This document shows positions 43,792 to 56,800 of a stretch of DNA of 64,000 nt, piece by piece. The stretch's first letter is position 1. Each line of letters starts with the position of its first letter. Origin of the DNA: Bretschneidera sinensis. Taxonomy: Eukaryota; Streptophyta; Magnoliopsida; Brassicales; Akaniaceae. The notes under the pieces are model-generated. The model saw only the letters and a program-made list of their open reading frames with translations. It had not been told where the DNA came from and searched no databases. Position numbers and translations under genes: made by a program. The DNA is taken from the NCBI GenBank assembly GCA_023935145.1, contig JALCZK010000213.1, positions 186,000 through 249,999 of the forward strand. Reading direction: 5' to 3'.

Positions 43792-46700
43792 GGGTAAGGA
43801 AATCAGGAAGAGAATTATGCTCTCCTTTGATATATTCTATTTGGAAGTCAAAGACACTTAATATTGCTTGCCATCTTGCAAAGATTTGTTTTGAAACAAG
43901 ATTTTGAACATCTTTTTGTAAAACTTCTTTTGCAGATTTGCAATCAATACGTAATAAAAATGATTTTTCGTATAAATCATCTTGGAATTTAGATATGCAT
44001 AAAACAATTGATAAAACATCTTTTTTAATGGTTGAATAATTTTTTTGTGCGCCAAGCCATATACCAGAGTGATAACGAACAACTTGTTCAATGGATTGAC
44101 TTGGAAGAATTTGTTTTAATATACCACCGTATCTTGTGTTGGATGCATCAGTTTCAATAATGATTGATGCAGAGGGAGACAGGATACCTAGACATGGAAG
44201 ACTAATAACTTTTGTCTTAATGAGTTTGACTACTTCTGTATGAAGAGAGGACCAGGGTTCTGGGTTCTTACGAAGCCTTTTATACAAAGGTTCGCATAAT
44301 TGTCTCATGTGAGGAAAGAAGTCTGAGATGTAATTAAGACATCCGAGAAATCTCTGTAATTGGGTTTTGTCCTTAATTTCATCAGGGAATTTGCTAGCAA
44401 ATTCTATGGATCGATCTATAGGTTTAATAGTTCCTTGATGAATTATATGTCCTAAAAATCTGATTTTAGTTTGAAATAGTTTCATTTTTGTTTCTAATAA
44501 AACTAATCCATTTGTTTTAATAATTTGGAAAAAAGATTTTAAATGTTTAAAATGCTGATCTATGGATTTTGAAAAGATTAATATATCATCAATATAAGTA
44601 ATGCTAAAATTAGAATATTCATTAAAAATGTCATTTATAATATTTTGAAATTCTGAGGGGGCATTTTTGAGTCCGAAAGGCATAACATTCCATTCATAAT
44701 GTCCGAAGGGAACATTGAAAGCAGTTTTATATCTATCTGCTTTATTAATTTGAATTTGCCAAAATCCTGATTTTAAATCAAATTTGGAGAATATGGCAGA
44801 GTCATGAAGTCTATTAAGAAGATCTTTTTTATTGGGAATAGGGTACCTAATCCATTGAAGTACTTTGTTTAATGGTTTATAATTAATAACTAACCTAGGA
44901 GTTCCTCTTTCTAATTCAGCTTGTTTGTTTTGGACTAAATTGATCTGTCTATGTAGGCTATTGGCTTGTAATAAGTTTAGATCACGTGTGTCTATTGGTT
45001 GAAGGAAAGGAAAAAATAGTTTTTGACCTAATAAATGAGTTTCTATCCCTAAATGACTAACTGTGAAGGGATATATTTGAGTAAGAAATGGTGTTCCTAA
45101 AATAATATTTTGATGGATGTTTTTGACTAATATGAAATGGGTTCTTAGGTAGTAACCATCGTTACATACATAAGAATTGCTTATCTTATATTCTACATTA
45201 AGTTTAGAACCACTGGCAGTATTTAAACGTTCTGTGGTTTTTTCGTAATATTTTGTTGGAACTAATCCTTCTTTAAGACAATTCTGATCTGCACCAGAAT
45301 CGACTAAAGCTATTGTGTTAATGTGATATTCTTCATTAATAACTATAGAAATTCTGATATACCATTTTTGATAATTAATCCTTTCTATGAGACTAATAAA
45401 GCTTTCATCTAAAGATAATGATGATAGAGGTTCTATTTGTTCTGAAGGTAAGGTAGCAGAATCAGTTATAACTGCTTTTCCTTTATCAGATGGAGATAAG
45501 ATTGAGTCCTTGATATTTTTTATTTCAATATTAATCATTCTTGCCTTAAGGTCTATAGTTTCTTGTTGAATTGTTTTTATTTGTTCTTTCATATTATTAA
45601 TTTCTAATTGTAGGTCTTGGATATTAGCAGTTTTTTGTTTGTTAAATTTTTCTCCTAAAATTTTTGAGAGGTTAAAAGGTTCTGGGTCTCTAATCCTTTT
45701 TTCTTTGCAAATAAGGTCTTTTAATTTTAATAAATAATCTTTTTTAATTATAGGATCATCAATTTTTTCTATAATGTCTAATAAGAATTCTTTTTGGGAA
45801 GATATCATGTTGACAGATTTACATTGACAAAATCCTTCTTCACAATTACAAGATTGTGGTTCATCAGAGGATTCTGTATCAGAAGATTCTTGTATTGCAT
45901 AAATGACGTCATCAAGTTCAGAAGAGGAAGAGTCTTCTTCAGACTGTGAGTCATTAAGCATTAATTTTGTCAGTTGTTGTTTTAAGGAGTCTTCTATTTC
46001 TAATTCATTTATTTTTTGTTTTACTCTGCAGTCTTTGGCCCAATGACCAAGACGACCACATTTAAAACAAGTTTTTGAAGACTTCTTTCCTTTTTGGGTT
46101 TTTGGGTTTCTCTTCTTGGGCTTAGACTTAGAAGTACTGGGCTTTGTGTTATCTTTTAAATATCTGTTGGGCCTAAAAGGCTTTCTATAAGTTTGTTTCC
46201 TAATGGACTTGGATTTCTTTTTCTTAATGGCAGATGGGGCTCTAATGGTTTCGAATCCATACTGAGCATAGAAGGATCCTAATTCCTTTTTGCTCTGATG
46301 GAGTTCTGATTTCATTTTTGATTTTAGTTTAATATCATTGCAAAGAGCTAATCCTTCATGATTAATGTAACTAATAATTTCTCCATATGAGAGTTCATCA
46401 TATGGTAGATTTCCATTATTGGTATCTCTAATACGTTGTCTAACTTTTTCGGCAAAGAGTTTGGGGAGTCCACTAATAAATTTCTCTTTCCAGTAATCAT
46501 GGTTGGAGTCTTTTCTGGTAAATACTTTTGCAAGGAATACATCTTTATACCATCTAAAATCTTGCATGGTAGGACAGGTCAAATTGAGAAGAATCTCCGT
46601 AGACCTGGCTATCCATCTTTCTGGATCTCCTATAAAGTGTTTTGTTATTGCAAATATAAGGGTTTCAAATGCATTTTCTACTTGAGGAGTAAATATAGTA

Positions 46701-49156
46701 ATTTCACCAGTTTGGGGGTTTCTAATGGATTGAGGTTCTCCTAATTTAGTGGCTTCTAATACTTCTAATCTATTTGCTTCTATAAGGTAATTAGTCCACC
46801 ATCCATACAGGGTTCCAGTAAACCCAGCAATAATGGCCTTAGCAATTCCTTTGTTGGTATTGGTAGGTTTTGTTCTATATGAGGTTGCTGCCATTGACAT
46901 TTCTTGAAGAATATCAAGAATGATATGTTCACTGGCACCATCAATGTTCCATTCATAAATTGAATCACTATCATATTTAGCTTGAACAGCTAATGATCTA
47001 TCTTCATATTGGAGATTTGGAGGTGTTGGTCTAGGATAAAAATTCCTAGTTGTGGGTAAGGGTGCTCTATTTCTAATTATTTTGTTGACTTCACTAAATT
47101 CTTGAATTTCACTTATTAAATCTTTATCTATTTCATTAGTATTTTCTTGAGAGCTTGATTCTGGTTTAGTAATGTCTTTTAAACTTAATTGTTGTAATTG
47201 CTTATTAATGGAGGCTAATATATCACCATCACCTAAGGTGATTATATCTTCTTCTATGTGAGATGTAAATATAGGTTGGGTAATAATTGTTGGTTTTTGA
47301 ATAGGTGAAGTAAAAGTGAATGATGTGGATGGTAATTTATTTGATGACATAATTTTTGATGAGGATGCAAGAGCTGATGATGATGATGTGACATTCTCTC
47401 CCCGGGGAATTTTGGAGGGAAGATGGTCAATCTTGTGATCAATAGTGTGAAGTGTTGTATCTAGGGAATTAAGATGGGATGATATAGTGGCTAAGTTTTG
47501 GTTAGTATAATTATTTTGTTCATGTAGATTGGTTATATCAATGTGTTCAGTAACATGGTGAGGATTTTTATTTTTATCTAATACTTTAAAAGGTGCTGCA
47601 GGAATAATTTCTTTATAACCAGGGGGTTGAAGATGTAAATTTCCTAATGGAGGATGGACTGATGATATAACTTCCTTGGTGGAAGAAGTCCAGTTTTGAT
47701 GTAATTTGGTGATAGTATCTACTTGGTTATTAATTAAGTCTGGATGATTTATGGAAAAGGGATTATAGATTTTATTATTGAAAGTATATAAGTCAAACCA
47801 GTCAAAGAATAATATATCACAATGAATTTCATTCATCTGATCATACCATTCTTTACGGATTTGAGCTTGTTGTTCTTTATTAAACGTTTGAAAAAACCAA
47901 TTTACTCTTTCAATATTATGTTTTGCAGAAAAGTCTTTTCTTAATAAATCTTTATTAATTTCATAAGTAGTACTCATAATGACATTTACTTCATACATGT
48001 CTGACTTAGTAGGTTATGGATTATGAAGGGGGTCTTGGACAATAGAGGTTTCTCCTAATGGTTCTTCTAGAGCTGTTTTAAATGAAGTGTTGTCATAATA
48101 ACCACGAGGTATTGTAGGATGAAAGTCGACACCTAATAAATTGGTAGGAGTTTTGGAATCTAGACTACGTCTAGGGGGTAATATCTGAGGATCATCATAT
48201 AATGGTAAGGTTTTAATCCTATTGGATATGGATCTTCTAGCTGGTATTGATGATGAACAAGAATTATCAGAAGCGAATCTGATAATTACATTTCCATCAT
48301 TAGTTTCTTGAATTTGGGAAACATTTGAATTTCTTAATTCCCTGGGGGGAACAAGAGATTCAAATTTCCAACATTCTGGAATTGTGATTTGATTCCATTT
48401 TAATAGCTTAGGAGTTATGGTATTTGCATGAAATGTGTTGGCTTCTAATAGGAGGGTTTCTCCTGGCTTTGTTTGAAGCAAAGCCTTAGGATTGATTTTA
48501 GTTGTCATTACTTTATAATAGATTTTATAAATAATATTTAAGTTTCTGGTTCCAGTTTTTAATTCTAATCCTTGTAATTGTATATCTAGTGTAAGGGTAT
48601 CAATAAGATTTGGATCATATAAATCTATTGAAAAGTTTAGATAGCAATTGAAATATACAGGGCCATTATGAATATTAGATGCAACTAAAGATAATAATGA
48701 ATTCTGGAAATTGTTATGCCTAGCATCTCTAAGCATCATTAATATAGGTGTGTCTATTCCTAGACGATGTAATGGTTTTACAGCTATCTGGACAAGTCCA
48801 AGATGCATGTATTTGAATCCTTCTTGCCTATGTTTTCTCATAGCTGATAATGATAGTAATTTAATACTCTCATTATCTTTACTAATACTATATGTTTGTT
48901 CAGTTGTTTTAATAGAGTAGTCTGACCTAAAGTCAAAGCTACCAACTTGGTAAATTCTATTGATTTTCTGACTGGGTATATGCCAGTTCAGAAGATCTTG
49001 TTCTACTTTAGCAATATTTATTTCTTGACTATTAATAGTGTAATTTGGGTCATGATTATCAGTGGGATAATCATGTGGAGGAGATGATGGGTTAGATCCT
49101 GAAACAGATGATGAAGAGTCACCACCCTGTTTGCGTCTTCTAAATAACCTATCCAT
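43730..49156 (-). pseudogene. V3: ORF1 polyprotein, nearly open, one stop and an RT deletion
   Basis: The frame runs from ATG 49156 to the stop at 43730, about 1,809 codons, broken only by TAA at 48014-48016. The movement protein is in 49156-48014. In the following 1,422-codon part come the coat region, a zinc knuckle CFKCGRLGHWAKDC at about residue 643, acidic Ser-rich segments, the aspartic protease (ALVDSGADQNC, about 899), RT (YIDD, about 1135) and RNase H (IIETDAS, about 1280). Compared with V1 it lacks 115 codons at the start of RT. At one acidic RNase H position (KKDVLS) it differs from V4, V5 and V6 (KKEVLS). It is the best preserved copy but defective. Confidence 0.9.
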
Positions 49157-49556
49157 ACAAGATGATTTGAAAATATGACTAAAAGATGACTGTTACAACA
49201 GCAAATAGTGTGACTGCCTAGTGACTGCCGGGACCACCAACCGGGACCACCTAACACGGCTGACCAACGGACTTACTAAGGGCTGACCAACGGCCTTACC
49301 ACCACTATGGCCTTACCACCACACAACTAACAGAATAACAGTAATCTAAAAGTAATATAGTCAAAGCAGGAAGATGAACAGTTCAAAAAGAAAACACAGA
49401 CATGGCTACCATGGCTCTGATACCAAAATTATGCAGGATCGCTATTATAGAAAACAGTAATGGAAAAACAGTAAAAACAGTATGTAAAAACAATATGCAA
49501 GTTTTTAATGAAAAGATCTTTATAGATATTGAGATTGTAATTGTACAAGGAGAGAT
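49157..49556 (-). promoter_or_regulatory. V3: leader with primer site
   Basis: The minus-strand leader upstream of ORF1. The initiator-Met primer site lies at 49409-49425. The leader is cut at 49556, where it meets V4 in opposite orientation, so the TATA region is absent. It carries the same short direct repeats as V2 (about 49250-49322). Confidence 0.8.
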
Positions 49557-52500
49557 TATATACTTTCAATAATAAAATCTATAATCCCTTTTCCATAAAT
49601 CATCCAGACTTAATTAATAACCAAGTAGATACTATCACCAAATTACATCAAAACTGGACTTCTTCCACCAAGGAAGTTATATCATCAGTCCATCCTCCAT
49701 TAGGAAATTTACATCTTCAACCCCCTGGTTATAAAGAAATTATTCCTGTAGCACCTTTTAAAGTATTAGATAAAAATAAAAATCCTCACCATGTTGCTGA
49801 ACACATTGATATAACCAATCTACATGAACAAAATAATTATACTAACCAAAACTTAGCCACTATATCATCCCATCTTAATTCCCTAGATACAACACTTCAC
49901 ACTATTGATCACAAGATTGACCATCTTCCCTCCAAAATTCCCCGGTGAGAGAATGTCACATCATCATCATCAGCTCTTGCGTCCTCATCAAAAATTATGT
50001 CATCAAATAAATTACCATCCACATCATTCACTTTTACTTCACCTATTCAAAAACCAACAATTATTACCCAACCTATATTTACACCTCACATAGAAGAAGA
50101 TATAATCACCTTAGGTGATGATGATATATTAGCCTCCATTAATAAGCAATTACAACAATTAAGTTTAAAAGACATTACTAAACCAGAATCAAGCTCTCAA
50201 GAAAATATTAATGAAATAGATAAAGATTTAATAAGTGAAATTCAAGAATTTAGTGAAGTCAACAAAATAATTAGAAATAGAGCACCCTTACCCACAACTA
50301 GAAATTTTTATCCTAGACCAACACCTCCAGATCTCCAATATGAAGATAGATCATTAGCTGTTCAAGCTAAATATGATAGTGATTCAATTTATGAATGGAA
50401 CATTGATGGTGCCAGTGAACATATCATTCTTGATATTCTTCAAGAAATGTAAATGGCAGCAACCTCATATAGAACAAAACCTACCAATACCAACAAAGGA
50501 ATTGCTAAGGCCATTATTGCTGGGTTTACTGGAACCCTGTATGGATGGTGGACTAATTACCTTACAGAAGCAAATAGATTAGAAGTATTAGAAGCCACTA
50601 AATTAGGAGAACCTCAATCCATTAGAAACCCCCAAACTGGTGAAATTACTATATTTACTCCTCAAGTAGAAAATGCATTTGAAACCCTTATATTTGCAAT
50701 AACAAAACACTTTATAGGAGATCCAGAAAGATGGATAGCCAGGTCTACGAAGATTCTTCTCAATTTGACCTGTCCTACCATGCAAGATTTTAGATGGTAT
50801 AAAGATGTATTCCTTACAAAAGTATTTACCAGAAAAGACTCCAACCATGATTACTGGAAAGAGAAATTTTTTAGTGGACTCCCCAAACTCTTTGCCGAAA
50901 AAGTTAGACAATGTATTAGAGATACCAAAAATGGAAATCTACCATATGATGAACTCTCATATGGAGAAATTATTAGTTACATTAATCATGAAGGATTAGC
51001 TCTTTGCAATGATATTAAACTAAAATCAAAAATGAAATCAGAACTCCATCAGAGCAAAAAGGAATTAGGATCCTTCTGTGCTCAGTATGGATTCGAAACC
51101 ATTAGAGCCCCATCTGCCATTAAGAAAAAGAAATCCAAGTCCATTAGGAAACAAACTTATAGAAAGCCTTTTAGGCCCAACAGATATTTAAAAGATAACA
51201 CAAAGCCCAAGAAGAGAAACCCAAAAACCCAAAAAGGAAACAAGTCTTCAAAAACTTGTTTTAAATGTGGTCGTTTTGGTCATTGGGCCAAAGACTGCAG
51301 AGTAAAACAAAAAATAAATGAATTAGAAATAGAAGACTCCTTAAAACAACAACTGACAAAATTAATGCTTAATGACTCACAGTCTGAAGAAGACTCCTCC
51401 TCTTCTGAACTTGATGACGTCATTTATGCAATACAAGAATCTTCTGATACAGAATCCTCTGATGAATCACAATCTTGTAATTGTGAAGAAGGATTTTGCC
51501 AATGTAAATCTGTCAACATGATATCTTCCCAAAAAGAATTCTTATTAGACATTATAGAAAAAATTGATGATCCTATAATTAAAAAAGATTATTTATTAAA
51601 ATTAAAAGACCTTATTTGCGAAGAAAAAAGGATTAGAGACCCAGAACCTTTTAACCTCTCAAAAATTTTAGGAGAAAAATTTAACAAACAAAAAACTGCT
51701 AATATCCAAGACCTACAATTAGAAATTAATAATATGAAAGAACAAATAAAAACAATTCAACAAGAAACTATAGACCTTAAGGCAAGAATGATTAATATTG
51801 AAATAAAAAATATCAAGGACTCAATCTTATCTCCATCTGATAAAGGAAAAGCAGTTATAACTGATTCTGCTACCTTACCTTCAGAACAAATAGAACCTCT
51901 ATCATCATTATCTTTAGATGAAAGCTTTATTAGTCTCATAGAAAGGATTAATTATCAAAAATGGTATATCAGAATTTCTATAGTTATTAATGAAGAATAT
52001 CGCATTAACACAATAGCTTTAGTCGATTCTGGTGCAGATCAGAATTGTCTTAAAGAAGGATTAGTTCCAACAAAATATTACGAAAAAACCACAGAACGTT
52101 TAAATACTGCCAGTGGTTCCAAACTTAATGTAGAATATAAGATAAGCAATTCTTATGTATGTAACGATGGTTACTGCCTAAGAACCCATTTCATATTAGT
52201 CAAAAACATCCATCAAAATATTATTTGAGGAACACCATTTCTTACTCAAATATATCTCTTCACAGTTAGTCATTTAGGGATAGAAACTCATTTATTAGGT
52301 CAAAAACTATTTTTTCCTTTCCTTCAACCAATAGACACACGTGATCTAAACTTATTACAAGCCAATAGCCTACATAGACAGATCAATTTAGTCCAAAACA
52401 AACAAGCTGAATTAGAAAGAGGAACTCCTAGGTTATTTATTAATTATAAACCATTAAACAAAGTACTTCAATGGATTAGGTACCCTATTCCCAATAAAAA

Positions 52501-53466
52501 AGATCTTCTTAATAGACTTCATGACTCTGCCATATTCTCCAAATTTGATTTAAAATCAGGATTTTTGCAAATTCAAATTAATGAAGCAGATAGATATAAA
52601 ACTGCTTTCAATGTTCCCTTCGGACATTATGAATGGAATGTTATGCCTTTCGGACTCAAAAATGCCCCCTCAGAATTTCAAAATATTGTAAATGAAATTT
52701 TTAATGAATATTCTAATTTTAGCATTACTTATATTGATGATATATTAATCTTTTCAAAATCCATAGATCAGCATTTTAAACATTTAAAATCTTTTTTCCA
52801 AATTATTAAAACAAATGGATTAGTTTTATCAGAAACAAAAATGAAACTATTTCAAACTAAAATCAGATTTTTAGGACATATAATTCATCAAGGAACTATT
52901 AAACCTATAGATCGATCCATAGAATTTGCTAGCAAATTCCCTGAAGAAATTAAGGACAAAACCCAATTACAGAGATTTCTCGGATGTCTTAATTACATCT
53001 CAGACTTCTTTCCTCACATGAGACAATTATGCGAACCTTTATATAAAAGGCTTCGTAAGAACCCAGAACCCTGGTCCTCTCTTCATACAGAAATAGTCAA
53101 ACTCATTAAGACAAAAGTTATTAGTCTTCCATGTCTAGGTATCCTGTCTCCCTCTGCATCAATCATTATTGAAACTGATGCATCCAACACAGGATACGGT
53201 GGTATATTAAAACAAATTCTTCCAAGTCAATCCATTGAACAAGTTGTTCGTTATCACTCTGGTATATGGCTTGGCGCACAAAAAAATTATTCAACCATTA
53301 AAAAAGAAGTTTTATCAATTGTTTTATGCATATCTAAATTCCAAGATGATTTATACGGAAAATCATTTTTATTACGTATTGATTGCAAATCTGCAAAAGA
53401 AATTTTACAAAAAGATGTTCAAAATCTTGTTTCAAAACAAATCTTTGCAAGATGGCAAGCAATATT
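49557..53466 (+). pseudogene. V4: ORF1 from coat N-terminus to RNase H
   Basis: One + frame without frameshift begins inside the coat N-terminal region (LYTFNNKIYNPFSINH). It contains coat protein, zinc knuckle (CFKCGRFGHWAKDC near 51257-51298), protease (VDSGADQNC near 52023), RT with YIDD (near 52732) and RNase H, ending at the junction 53466. Stops are TGA 49946-49948, TAA 50450-50452 and TGA 52226-52228. It shares the 345-base RT deletion with V3. About 12 codons before the coat zinc knuckle are shortened relative to V3 (a Ser/Lys-rich segment). It has no leader, movement protein or ORF2. Confidence 0.88.
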
Positions 53467-53817
53467 AAAATTTTGTTCTGATCATTGTCATTGGAAGGTA
53501 TAGGGAGAGTGGTACTTCGAATAAATTCCTGGTTGGGTTTTTCAAAGTATTGAGTAGGAGGGCTTTTTGGTAAAGATGGTTGGGAAGATAATATTTGGGA
53601 GTAAGAAGGATGATGTGGTAATTCTGGGGAAGTTTTATAGATCTTCCAGTGGGGAAAATCTATTGGTTTTATATGGAGTAATGGGGGCCACAGGAGGTCT
53701 TGGATGCTTTTTGGGAGAGGTATAATAGTCTGAGAGTTGTTGAGGTTGAGAAGGACTAGCCTTCTCCTTTCCCTTTTGTGATGTGGACATCTTCTTTTTT
53801 GTCCTGTAAAAATTCAC
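53467..53817 (-). pseudogene. V5: ORF2 N-terminal fragment
   Basis: The first about 115 codons of ORF2, starting at 53817. It is broken by a one-base insertion and a stop near 53635 and cut at the V4 junction. The sequence MSTSQKGKEKASPSQPQQ matches V3 and V6. Confidence 0.8.
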
Positions 53818-56800
53818 GGGTAAGGAAATCAGGAAGAGAATTATGCTCTCCTTTGATAGATTCTATTTGGAAGTCAAAGACACTTAATATTGCTTGCCAT
53901 CTTGCAAAGATTAGTTTTGAAACAAGATTTTGAACATCTTTTTGTAAAACTTCTTTTGCAGATTTGCAATTAATACGTAATAAAAATAATCTTCCGTATA
54001 AATCATCTTGGAATTTAGATATGCATAAAACAATTGATAAAACTTCTTTTTTAATGGTTGAATAATTTTTTTGTGCGCCAAGCCATATGCCAGAGCGATA
54101 ACGAACAACTTGTTCAATGGATTGACTTGGAAGAATTTGTTTTAATATACCACCGTATCCTATGTTGGATGCATCAGTTTCAATAATGATTGATGCAGAG
54201 GGAGACAGGATACCTAGACATGGAAGACTAATAACTTTTATCTTAATGAGTTTGACTACTTCTGTATGAAGAGAGGACCAGGGTTCTGGGTTCTTACGAA
54301 GCCTTTTATATAAAGGTTCGCATAATTGTCTCATGTGAGGAAAGAAGTCTGAGATGTAATTAAGACATCCGAGAAATCTCTGTAATTGGGTTTTGTCCTT
54401 AATTTCATCAGGGAATTTGCTAGCAAATTCTATGGATCGATCTATAGGTTTAATAGTTCCTTGATGAATTATATGTCCTAAAAATCTGATTTTAGTTTGA
54501 AATAGTTTCATTTTTGTTTCTGATAAAACTAATCCATTTGTTTTAATAATTTGGAAAAAAGATTTTAAATGTTTAAAATGCTGATCTATGGATTTTGAAA
54601 AGATTAATATATCATCAATATAAGTAATGCTAAAATTAGAATATTCATTAAAAATGTCATTTATAATATTTTGAAATTCTGAGGGGGCATTTTTTAGTCC
54701 GAAAGGCATAACATTCCATTCATAATGTCCGAAGGGAACATTGAAAGCAGTTTTATATCTATCTGCTTCATTAATTTGAATTTGCCAAAATCCTGATTTT
54801 AAATCAAATTTGGAGAATATGGCAGAGTCGTGAAGTCTATTAAGAAGATCTTTTTTATTGGGAATAGGGTACCTAATCCATTGAAGTACTTTGTTTAATG
54901 GTTTATAATTAATAACTAACCTAGGTGTTCCTCTTTCTAATTCAGCTTGTTTGTTTTGGACTAAATTGATCTGTCTATGTAGGCTATTGGCTTGTAATAA
55001 GTTTAGATCACGTGTGTCTATTGGTTGAAGGAAAGGAAAAAATAGTTTTTGACCTAATAAATGAGTTTCTATCCCTAAATGACTAACTGTGAAGGGATAT
55101 ATTTGAGTAAGAAATGATGTTCCTAAAATAATATTTTGATGGATGTTTTTGACTAATATGAAATGGGTTCTTAGGCAGTAACCATCGTTACATACATAAG
55201 AATTGCTTATCTTTTATTCTACATTAAGTTTGGAACCACTGGCAGTATTTAAACGTTCTGTGGTTTTTTCGTAATATTTTGTTGGAACTAATCCTTCTTT
55301 AAGACAATTCTGATCTACACCAGAATCGACTAAAGCTATTGTGTTAATGTGATATTCTTCATTAATAACTATAGAAATTTTGATATACCATTTTTGATAA
55401 TTAATCCTTTCTATGAGACTAATAAAGCTTTCATCTAAAGATAATGATGATAGAGGTTCTATTTGTTCTGAAGGTAAGGTAGCAGAATCAGTTATAACTG
55501 CTTTTCCTTTATCAGATGGAGATAAGATTGAGTCCTTGATATTTTTATTTCAATATTAATCATTCTTGCCTTAAGGTCTATAGTTTCTTGTTGAATTGTT
55601 TTTATTTGTTCTTTCATATTATTAATTTCTAATTGTAGGTCTTGGATATTAGCAGTTTTTTGTTTGTTAAATTTTTCTCCTAAAATTTTTGAGAGATTAA
55701 AAGGTTCTGGGTCTCTAATCCTTTTTTCTTCGCAAATAAGGTCTTTTAATTTTAATAAATAATCTTTTTTAATTATAGGATCATCAATTTTTTCTATAAT
55801 GTCTAATAAGAATTCTTTTTGGGAAGATATCATGTTGACAGATTTACATTGGCAAAATCCTTCTTCACAATTACAAGATTGTGATTCATCAGAGGATTCT
55901 GTATCAGAAGATTCTTGTATTGCATAAATGACGTCATCAAGTTCAGAAGAGGAAGAGTCTTCTTCAGACTGTGAGTCATTAAGCATTAATTTTGTCAGTT
56001 GTTGTTTTAAGGAGTCTTCTATTTCTAATTCATTTATTTTTTGTTTTACTCTGCAGTCTTTGGCCCAATGACCAAGACGACCACATTTAAAACAAGTTTT
56101 TGAAGACTTGTTTCCTTTTTGGGTTTTTGGGTTTCTCTTCTTGGGCTTAGACTTAGAAGTACTGGGCTTTGTGTTATCTTTTAAATATCTGTTGGGCCTA
56201 AAAGGCTTTCTATAAGTTTGTTTCCTAATGGACTTGGATTTCTTTTTCTTAATGGCAGATGGGGCTCTAATGGTTTCGAATCCATACTGAGCACAGAAGG
56301 ATCCTAATTCCTTTTTGCTCTGATGGAGTTCTGATTTCATTTTTGATTTTAGTTTAATATCTTTGCAAAGAGCTAATCCTTCATGATTAATGTAACTAAT
56401 AATTTCTCCATATGAGAGTTCATCATATGGTAGATTTCCATTATTGGTATCTCTAATACGTTGTCTAACTTTTTCGGCAAAGAGTTTGGGGAGTCCACTA
56501 ATAAATTTCTCTTTCCAGTAATCATGGTTGGAGTCTTTTCTGGTAAATACTTTTGCAAGGAATACATCTTTATACCATCTAAAATCTTGCATGGTAGGAC
56601 AGGTCAAATTGAGAAGAATCTCCGTAGACCTGGCTATCCATCTTTCTGGATCTCCTATAAAGTGTTTTGTTATTGCAAATATAAGGGTTTCAAATGCATT
56701 TTCTACTTGAGGAGTAAATATAGTAATTTCACCAGTTTGGGGGTTTCTAATGGATTGAGGTTCTCCTAATTTAGTGGCTTCTAATACTTCTAATCTATTT

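Noticed and set aside
46436..46744. 102-codon frame antisense to the coat region, repeated in V4 and V5
   Set aside because: It recurs only because the coat sequence is repeated and shows no features of its own.
43730..49156. V3 as an intact, replication-competent provirus
   Set aside because: It has an in-frame stop, lacks 115 RT codons, lacks the promoter and has a truncated ORF2.
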